Below are positions 1-5,465 of a stretch of 11,816 bases of DNA, one piece after another. This DNA comes from an uncultured Lachnospiraceae bacterium (GTDB taxonomy: Bacteria > Bacillota > Clostridia > Lachnospirales > Lachnospiraceae), in the NCBI GenBank assembly GCA_946630645.1, contig CAMOZD010000009.1, positions 1 through 11,816 on the forward strand, given 5' to 3'. The notes under the pieces were generated by a model. The model saw only the letters and a program-made list of their open reading frames with translations, searched no databases and was not told where the DNA came from. Numbering within the stretch: the stretch's first letter is position 1; every line of letters starts with the position of its first letter. Position numbers and translations under genes: made by a program.

Positions 1-740
1 GAGTAATTGGAAAAAATAATCAAATACCAGACCAAAGATACAAAAAAACACTTGAAAACAACCTGACCTTCAAAAAACACATCGGCCAGAATCCACAAGC
101 CACAGCTGACCAGTATATACATATATACAGGCACCAGGCTGTGAATCATACTGCTTGCCTTCATTCCGCAAATATTTGAGATATATGCAAGAAACACTGC
201 CCAGGGAGATGAGAAATCCTTTTTCATTTCCCCTATATATCCGATCAGTTCCCTTCCTGTAGCCGGATTGATTCTGAGCATTCTGTCGCTTTTAACCGTA
301 TCCATAGCCAGGACAACAAAGCGGGAATCATCTGCATCCGTATGCTGCAGCACAATACAATTATAGATTACATAGCCGCATATCATCAGCATGACCGCAA
401 ATGCTATGATATCCTTAACGGGATAATCCGCAATACTGAATCTTTTGAAATGGCCGTTGGGAACCAGAGGATTATTCAAATGAAACTGGTACAAAAAGAC
501 AGCCATAAAGGCTATTGTCAAAAGCAGAAGTATAATAGATGTAATGGTGAATGATGCATCCATCAAGATCATGGGCACAAGAACCAGCTGGCTGTAAGAC
601 CAGATGAAAAACATGCCAAAGACATATATCGTGGGAAAGCTGACCGGAATATGCATCTTTTCGCACCATAAATAACCCAGACATACCGGAATTATCATTA
701 AAAACAGTATGGATAAAAGTATATTCCCAACAGTGATCAT
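1..740 (-). CDS. DUF6077-like multipass membrane protein, C-terminus cut by window edge
   Basis: The minus strand is open from an ATG at 740 to the left edge, giving 246 complete codons without a stop, so this is the N-terminal part of a longer gene. It aligns along its whole visible length with the two rightward membrane proteins. Visible parts are a hydrophobic first helix (about 5-23), a conserved SQLVLVPM stretch (50-57) in the second hydrophobic segment, further helices near 66-85 and 109-128, then the external motif D138-x2-F-x5-D147, an NPATG turn (158-162) and SPW (178-180). It ends in two more hydrophobic stretches. Full-length paralogs are 657 and 716 residues, so roughly 400 residues lie outside the window. 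The DUF6077 assignment is from memory of the family. The biochemical role is unknown; a lipid-linked sugar transferase (GT-C fold) is possible but unproven. Confidence 0.85.
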   Translation of the reverse strand, partial: MITVGNILLSILFLMIIPVCLGYLWCEKMHIPVSFPTIYVFGMFFIWSYSQLVLVPMILMDASFTITSIILLLLTIAFMAVFLYQFHLNNPLVPNGHFKRFSIADYPVKDIIAFAVMLMICGYVIYNCIVLQHTDADDSRFVVLAMDTVKSDRMLRINPATGRELIGYIGEMKKDFSSPWAVFLAYISNICGMKASSMIHSLVPVYMYILVSCGLWILADVFFEGQVVFKCFFVSLVWYLIIFSNY

Positions 741-747
741 ATCAATA

Positions 748-760
748 CATTCTACTCCTT
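748..760 (-). promoter_or_regulatory. Ribosome binding site with two-codon mini-ORF before the leftward membrane gene
   Basis: On the minus strand AAGGAG (760-755) stands 4 nt before an ATG at 750 that reads ATG TAT TGA (750-742). The next ATG, at 740, opens the long frame and is 14 nt from the AAGGAG, longer than usual. Either the long spacing is tolerated or a Met-Tyr mini-ORF is translated first and ribosomes reinitiate 1 nt after its stop. The start at 740 is chosen by alignment with the N-termini of the paralogs. Confidence 0.5.
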
Positions 761-776
761 ATAAAATATGCACTTT

Positions 777-805
777 ATAGTATCATATTTTCGTCCTGAT
801 GTCCA
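777..805 (-). promoter_or_regulatory. Predicted sigma-A promoter for the leftward membrane gene
   Basis: On the minus strand a -35 box TGGACA (805-800, five of six to TTGACA) is followed after 17 bp by TACTAT (782-777, four of six to TATAAT). The -10 box is preceded by TGA, making an extended -10 (TGATACTAT). It lies about 36 bp upstream of the ATG at 740, which fits a short 5' leader. Confidence 0.55.
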
Positions 806-817
806 ACAATTGCTTAA

Positions 818-880
818 GTCAGGGACCTGGCCGCAGATCCCGAAGACCAACTTTAGATCTGCCAGCCTCCGGACGCTGAC
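818..880. other. Imperfect inverted repeat in the divergent intergenic region
   Basis: GCAGATC (833-839) faces GATCTGC (856-862) across a 16-nt loop. In an alternative pairing, CTGG (827-830) faces CCAG (862-865), leaving a 3-nt bulge. The outer GTCAG (818-822) faces CTGAC (876-880). The structure lies upstream of both predicted promoters, so it is more likely a DNA element (operator or relic) than a leader RNA, but no known motif is recognised. It has no adjacent T-run, so it is not an obvious terminator. Confidence 0.35.
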
Positions 881-990
881 ATATATCCGTGATAAATATT
901 ATTCCTCAGACCTTGTCTTCCTCTAATCCACAGTCCTGAAACAGCTGCCTGCCATAAGTAAGAGCAAAAGTAGCAGATTTATCTTATTTG

Positions 991-999
991 TGATATACT
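991..999 (+). promoter_or_regulatory. Possible extended -10 promoter for the rightward membrane gene pair
   Basis: TATACT at 994-999 (five of six to TATAAT) is preceded directly by TGA, giving an extended -10. No convincing -35 box lies 16-18 bp upstream, so this is a weak prediction. It would leave a leader of roughly 110 nt before the ATG at 1115. Nothing else is recognised between 880 and 1102. Confidence 0.35.
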
Positions 1000-1102
1000 C
1001 ATCCTGTAACCCAGTTTCACATTATTGATATTGAATTCAGGCAGCCGGATATACCCAATCATGCTTTCAAGGAAAAAGCCTGACAATCTGGTATCAGTCT
1101 AT

Positions 1103-1106
1103 GGAG
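1103..1106 (+). promoter_or_regulatory. Ribosome binding site that decides the start at 1115
   Basis: GGAG at 1103-1106 lies 8 nt before the ATG at 1115. The frame is open further upstream to a TTG at 1025 and an ATG at 1061, but neither has a Shine-Dalgarno sequence. The paralogs also begin at the residue aligned with the 1115 start. Confidence 0.7.
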
Positions 1107-1114
1107 CAGGCATT

Positions 1115-3088
1115 ATGGTTTTTTTCATTAAACTACCCTTATCCCTGATAAGCTTTTTGTTATTTGTCATACTTATACCGGCTCTCAGCGGATACTTCCT
1201 GAGTAAGCGTTTCCAGCTGACTCAGAATGTTTATGTTTGGTATCCGGTCGGCAGTATCTTTTTATGGGCCTGCAGCCAGCTGGTCCTGGTACCTTTGGTC
1301 ATGATAAAAGCATCTTTTTATCTGGCCTTATTTATAGTGACCCTTTTATATTTCCTTGCCGGAATGGCCGGGCTTCTCAGCTACAGAAACCATAACAGCA
1401 AACATCTGAATCCCATAATCCGTTTTCTCCACTGCTGGAATGGTTTAGACAAAAAATGCCGTTTTTCCCACCTGCTTACCCTTTTCATAACAACAGGTGT
1501 CATCGTCATCGTCACTGTCCTGCAGAAAGCAGAATTCTCAGATGTTCATTACATAGTCAGTGCTGCTGACATGATAAAAAGCGGTAAGATGTTTTTATCC
1601 AATCCCGCCAGCGGGGAGCTTCAGGACTTTTTTCCCGGCAGTTATCTGGCGGATCTGGCCTCTCCCTGGTCTTTCCAGTATGCTTTCCTGGGTGCAGTCA
1701 CCTTTAACAAACCAATTGTAGCCGCCCATTTGCTGCTGCCTGTGCAGATTGTAATCCTGTGCAGCTGCATCTACCGGTTACTAGCGGCCAGATATTCTTC
1801 AGGCAAGGTACAAGAAGGGGACTTTTTTTTCCTTATAATATGGATGATACAGCTTCTGGGCTGCTATTCCATCTACTGCCCTGAAACAATTCTTATGACC
1901 AGGCCATGGCACAGTGACGCAGCCATATCCTCTATTGGGCTTCCCCTTGTCATCTATACTTATCTTTGTATTGATAAGGAGTCTGACCGGAAGGAATATT
2001 ATTACCTGTTGACCGGAGTCAACCTGGCCCTTTGCTATATGAGCAGGACCGGCATATACCTGGGGATCATCCTGAATCTGGCCTTTGCCTTCTGTTATTC
2101 CATCCGGAAACAATCCATCCGGATTATGGTAAAAAGCCTGTTTTGCCTGATCCCAAACATAATATACTGGTGTGTCAGCTGCAAACCAGCCCTGCCATCT
2201 TTCCAGTGGCTGCCGGCCCTGGAAAAGATCAGTAACTCATTCAAACTCTATACGGGAGACCAGCTGATGATTATTCTTGGCGTCATGTCGGTCATCCTTT
2301 TGACCATTTGTTCCATGTCTCATTCCGCTTCCCTGGTCTACCCGGTTCTGACAGCCCTGGCCCTGACCATAGTGAGTTTGTTTTTCGGCCTGCTGCCACC
2401 TGATATAGCTACTGTCAGTATCTACTGGCTGTTCCCTGAAGCCCTCTTCATCACCTTAAGCTTTTTGTGGATTGTAAGCAGGTCTGAGGGTTACGGTAAC
2501 CGTATTTTTGCTTATGCGGTAATATTTATCATCCTGATGGTCAGTAAAAACGGTTTTTACTCTCTGAAAAACACAACTGTTATCGGGAATACCCAGAAAA
2601 CCGATCCTTCTGCCAGGGAAGTATATGATTATATCTTAAGCCGTAATCTCACACCCTCCTGCTATTTTTGTGATAAATATGTATGGGGTGCAAGACAGTA
2701 CAGCGGGGACTTTGTCATGCCCTACAATTATAAGGATGACGGCAGTCTGACTTTTGCCCATACCCATAATCAGATTATCCCCGAGGCCATGAGACGGAAT
2801 TTCTATATTTCCTTTTATCTCTGCCTTTATGCCTCTCAGGAGAATGTCAATTTCATTGTCCTGCCGGCATCAGATCACCTTCAGGCCCGTTATCTGAAGC
2901 GTTTTGGCTACTATCCCGGCAACAGAATCGGTGATACTATTATCTACATATATAACACCGTGGCAGAAAGGGAACAGAGGCAATTTATTTCAGACAAATT
3001 GAATCTTGGATATGACTCTTTTTATAAAGCCCTGAAACGGATGGATAACAGACGGTATTCAACGTTTATAAATCAGATTAATCAGTAG
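1115..3088 (+). CDS. DUF6077-like multipass membrane protein with C-terminal soluble domain
   Basis: Integral membrane protein of 657 residues with roughly 12-13 predicted helices (about 5-28, 43-66, 68-90, 118-136, 197-222, 235-253, 261-285, 295-327, 336-354, 382-400, 406-426, 435-454, 462-477). A soluble C-terminal domain follows (about 480-657). Motifs shared with the two neighbouring paralogs are D143-x2-Y-x5-D152, a Pro-Ala-Ser-Gly turn near 164-167 and SPW (183-185). MTRPW (261-265), SRTG (310-313), YWLFPE (437-442) and ARQYSGDFVMPY (526-537) are shared with the next gene. The fold pattern, acidic external motif and C-terminal soluble domain recall GT-C polyprenol-dependent glycosyltransferases, but this is inference and no catalytic residue is established. 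Its stop is followed 13 nt later by the start of the next paralog, so the two are surely cotranscribed. The start at 1115 is preferred over the upstream TTG at 1025. Confidence 0.85.
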   Translation: MVFFIKLPLSLISFLLFVILIPALSGYFLSKRFQLTQNVYVWYPVGSIFLWACSQLVLVPLVMIKASFYLALFIVTLLYFLAGMAGLLSYRNHNSKHLNPIIRFLHCWNGLDKKCRFSHLLTLFITTGVIVIVTVLQKAEFSDVHYIVSAADMIKSGKMFLSNPASGELQDFFPGSYLADLASPWSFQYAFLGAVTFNKPIVAAHLLLPVQIVILCSCIYRLLAARYSSGKVQEGDFFFLIIWMIQLLGCYSIYCPETILMTRPWHSDAAISSIGLPLVIYTYLCIDKESDRKEYYYLLTGVNLALCYMSRTGIYLGIILNLAFAFCYSIRKQSIRIMVKSLFCLIPNIIYWCVSCKPALPSFQWLPALEKISNSFKLYTGDQLMIILGVMSVILLTICSMSHSASLVYPVLTALALTIVSLFFGLLPPDIATVSIYWLFPEALFITLSFLWIVSRSEGYGNRIFAYAVIFIILMVSKNGFYSLKNTTVIGNTQKTDPSAREVYDYILSRNLTPSCYFCDKYVWGARQYSGDFVMPYNYKDDGSLTFAHTHNQIIPEAMRRNFYISFYLCLYASQENVNFIVLPASDHLQARYLKRFGYYPGNRIGDTIIYIYNTVAEREQRQFISDKLNLGYDSFYKALKRMDNRRYSTFINQINQ

Positions 3089-3091
3089 ATT

Positions 3092-3095
3092 GAGG
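3092..3095 (+). promoter_or_regulatory. Ribosome binding site of the second rightward membrane gene
   Basis: GAGG lies 6 nt before the ATG at 3102 and makes that start preferable to the in-frame TTG at 3090, which lies just 1 nt after the stop of the preceding gene and has no binding site of its own. Confidence 0.7.
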
Positions 3096-3101
3096 TACGT
3101 A

Positions 3102-5252
3102 ATGCTCAGTATTCAAACAATTATACTTTCATTAATTTTACTAATAGTTTTCCCTGGATGTACCGGCTACGGTTTCTGTAAAAAACTGGACTTATCCCAG
3201 TCCATCTACAGCTGGTACCTGTTTGGATGTGTTTTTCTGTGGGGTGCCATGGAATTGATCCTTGTTCCCATGATCTATTTCAAGGCTCCTTTCACCTGGG
3301 CTTGTGCGCTGGTTTTGATGGTCAATGTTCTTGGCACCTGTCATGGAATCTCTGCCTACAGGAAAAGTAACCCCGGCAGTCTGAATCCCGTCAGGAGAAT
3401 CCGGGCCCGGAAAAAAAGGACCCTGCGTTTTGAATATGTGCTGCTGGCAATCACCGGAATTATCACCTTAGCGGCAGCAAGTGTCTACGTTTTCTTTCAA
3501 TTCCAGACCCTCAGTGATAATCACTATATCACCAGTGCGACTGACATGATCAGGAGTGACCGGTTTTTTCTGTCCAGCAATGCGACGGGAAAGGTTCTGA
3601 ACAGCATTCCAAGTATCTACTCAACAGAACTTGCATCCCCATGGACCTTCACCTACGCTTTCCTTTCCTGGTTTGCCTCCACCAGTCCCCTGATTGCCGC
3701 CCACGTCATATTGCCCCTGCAGCTTTTACTGGCCTGTTCCTGCTGTTACCTTACTCTCTCTGAGATATTCTTTTTCAAGAACAACCTGTACCGGATTATA
3801 TTCATAGTTCTGGTTTGGACTATCCAGCTTCTGGGGTATTATTCAGGCTTTACTACGGAAGCCCATCTCATGACCCGGATCTGGCAGGGACCGGCCCTGG
3901 TTTCCTGTCTGGGAATCCCTGTTATGCTCACGGTTTTCCTCCAGCTTTTCTCCAGACCCTTTTACTGGAAATCCTGGCTGGTTCTATGTTTTTCCAATCT
4001 GGCTCTCTGTTTTATGGACAGAAGTGGTGTCATCCTAGGCCTGATGATGATTCTGGCTTTCTGCTTAATCTATGCCTGCCTGCATAAAAATACAATCATC
4101 CTGGCCTGTGGGGCGGCAATTTGTCTGTCCAATATCAAATACTGGGTTCTTGCGGACAGTATCCTGAATGGCATCCATTATAAAGGAAGGCCTTCACCTG
4201 CTTTCATCCTGGAAAAAATGTCAGATCTCTTTCTGGGCTATTACGGGAATACTTTTATGGTCATTCTGGCAGTATCCTGTGCTATCATGTTGTATATTAT
4301 TTCCGCAAAAGAAAGCCGGCGCTTTCTCTATCCCTTCCTTGCCATAATAACCATGACCATCTATCCGGTCATCTGCATGATGGCTATGGCAGGATTGAAA
4401 AAATGGACTATATTCTGGCTGTTTCCAGAATATATTATTATCAGTTTGACACTGACCAAATTTATCGAGAAGACTTACCGTAAGTCCAGTAAGTTAGCAG
4501 GACTAATATTTATTTCTTTTCTCATGCTGATCTGCGGTTATTATACCTTTAATTTCGCTGACATCTCACAAACAGCTAATTTGGAGAAGATTAATGACGG
4601 ACATAAAGAAATCTATGATTACATCCTGTCACGGGATGCTGAACCAAGCTGTATCATGGATGACAGTCTTTTGTATGAAGCCAGGCAGTACAGTGCTGAT
4701 TTCGTCCTCCCCTACTCTTTAAAGGAGGATGGCAGTATAGATATGATTGATCTCCCTTATTACACGATCCCTAATTTACTGGAATACCCACTAAGGGGCA
4801 GCTTTAAACTGGTATCCATAGCCAGGGATAATGGTTTTAACTACATCATCATTAAGGCAGATCATCATATGCGGGTCAAGACACTTTTGTCTTCCAAGTT
4901 TATTCTTTTAAATAGAATCGGTAATTATTTAATCTACTACCGCCATACTCCGGAAGAATATAAACTTTTCAGGCAGAACATGGACAAGCTCAATACCAAT
5001 TTCACCCGCGTTTTTAGAATTGTGAAGAAATTTAACGAAAAGCAGCTGAAAGACCTTATAGAATCATCTTTATCCGACGAGGAAAACCAGAGTAATGACA
5101 GGGAAGAAGAAGCCGGGGAGGAGACCCTTTCTAATGAAGAGGCCGGACCCGGCCTTCAGGATAATTCCGGCGATACAGACAATAACGAAGAAGACTCTTC
5201 CCGCATGACGGACTATAACGGCGAAGAAGATACTTCCGGTCAAATAGACTAA
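3102..5252 (+). CDS. DUF6077-like multipass membrane protein with acidic repeat tail
   Basis: Protein of 716 residues, paralogous to the gene just upstream and to the leftward gene at the left edge. It has about 12 predicted helices up to residue 480, then a soluble domain (about 490-650). A strongly acidic, Ser/Asn/Asp/Glu-rich tail (about 656-716) is absent from the upstream paralog. Shared motifs are D139-x2-Y-x5-D148, SPW (179-181), MTRIW (257-261), DRSG (306-309), FWLFPE (438-443) and ARQYSADFVLPY (527-538). Differences between the copies (MTRPWHSD against MTRIWQGP, SRTG against DRSG) suggest specialisation. The tail ends in 12-residue repeats of the form N-[NG]-E-E-D-[ST]-S, and a third repeat continues in frame after the TAA. 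The role is unknown; GT-C-like sugar transfer or polymer assembly at the membrane is an inference from topology and the GDP-mannose genes next door. A Cys at position 20 is not taken as a lipobox. Confidence 0.85.
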   Translation: MLSIQTIILSLILLIVFPGCTGYGFCKKLDLSQSIYSWYLFGCVFLWGAMELILVPMIYFKAPFTWACALVLMVNVLGTCHGISAYRKSNPGSLNPVRRIRARKKRTLRFEYVLLAITGIITLAAASVYVFFQFQTLSDNHYITSATDMIRSDRFFLSSNATGKVLNSIPSIYSTELASPWTFTYAFLSWFASTSPLIAAHVILPLQLLLACSCCYLTLSEIFFFKNNLYRIIFIVLVWTIQLLGYYSGFTTEAHLMTRIWQGPALVSCLGIPVMLTVFLQLFSRPFYWKSWLVLCFSNLALCFMDRSGVILGLMMILAFCLIYACLHKNTIILACGAAICLSNIKYWVLADSILNGIHYKGRPSPAFILEKMSDLFLGYYGNTFMVILAVSCAIMLYIISAKESRRFLYPFLAIITMTIYPVICMMAMAGLKKWTIFWLFPEYIIISLTLTKFIEKTYRKSSKLAGLIFISFLMLICGYYTFNFADISQTANLEKINDGHKEIYDYILSRDAEPSCIMDDSLLYEARQYSADFVLPYSLKEDGSIDMIDLPYYTIPNLLEYPLRGSFKLVSIARDNGFNYIIIKADHHMRVKTLLSSKFILLNRIGNYLIYYRHTPEEYKLFRQNMDKLNTNFTRVFRIVKKFNEKQLKDLIESSLSDEENQSNDREEEAGEETLSNEEAGPGLQDNSGDTDNNEEDSSRMTDYNGEEDTSGQID

Positions 5253-5279
5253 AACGACGAAGACTCTTCCGGCATATAG
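5181..5279 (+). repeat. 36-bp tandem repeat coding for an acidic tail, interrupted by a stop codon
   Basis: Unit 1 (5181-5216) encodes NNEEDSSRMTDY, and unit 2 (5217-5252) encodes NGEEDTSGQID followed by TAA. Unit 3 (5253-5279) keeps the same frame and encodes NDEDSSGI followed by TAG, with one GAA codon missing. The TAA of unit 2 occupies the position of TAT (Tyr) in unit 1. The sequence just before 5181 (TCCGGCGATACAGAC) resembles the end of a further decayed unit. Confidence 0.75.
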
Positions 5280-5280
5280 G

Positions 5281-5356
5281 AAAGGGCTGACGCTCCTGAA
5301 GACAGAAACCCCTTAAAGGTTCCTGCCGTCTTTGCAGCGTCAGCCCTTTTATTTAT
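5281..5356 (+). terminator. Rho-independent terminator of the rightward membrane genes
   Basis: A perfect 13-bp stem pairs AAAGGGCTGACGC (5281-5293) with its complement at 5337-5349, followed by a T-rich stretch (TTTTATTTATT). The 43-nt loop can pair further (AAGAC 5299-5303 with GTCTT 5328-5332, AACC 5307-5310 with GGTT 5318-5321), giving a long irregular hairpin. It starts 1 nt after the second in-frame stop of the repeat tail. On the minus strand the stem is followed only by a short TTTCC, so it is at best a weak terminator for the convergent operon. No separate terminator for that operon was recognised between 5357 and 5465. Confidence 0.8.
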
Positions 5357-5465
5357 TATGATCTTTTATTGCATGGCCGCCCCGGGAATACATTTTTCCG
5401 TGACAGGCCAGGAAAAGAGATAGATTCATCAGAAAAATAAGACCTTGATCATGGAGAAAAGCTGT

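Noticed and set aside
70..130. Suspected frameshift in the leftward gene near an alternating TATATATGTATATA stretch
   Set aside because: Careful re-reading of the complement shows an uninterrupted frame that continues to match the paralogs to the window edge.
342..684. Short open frames on both strands near the left edge
   Set aside because: They overlap the partial leftward membrane gene in other frames; that gene is supported by homology with two neighbours.
1025..1114. N-terminal extension of the first rightward membrane protein from a TTG at 1025
   Set aside because: It has no ribosome binding site, is hydrophilic and has no counterpart in the two paralogs, whereas the ATG at 1115 has GGAG at 8 nt and aligns with them.
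3102..3170. Possible lipoprotein signal (hydrophobic helix followed by PGC) at the N-terminus of the second rightward membrane protein
   Set aside because: The residues before Cys (FPG) do not fit a good lipobox, the corresponding Cys is shifted or absent in the paralogs, and the segment is simply the first transmembrane helix of a multipass protein.
5357..5465. Search for a minus-strand terminator after the fusion gene
   Set aside because: Short complementary pieces (TGGCC/GGCCA, GGAA/TTCC) exist, but none forms a stem followed by a T-run.
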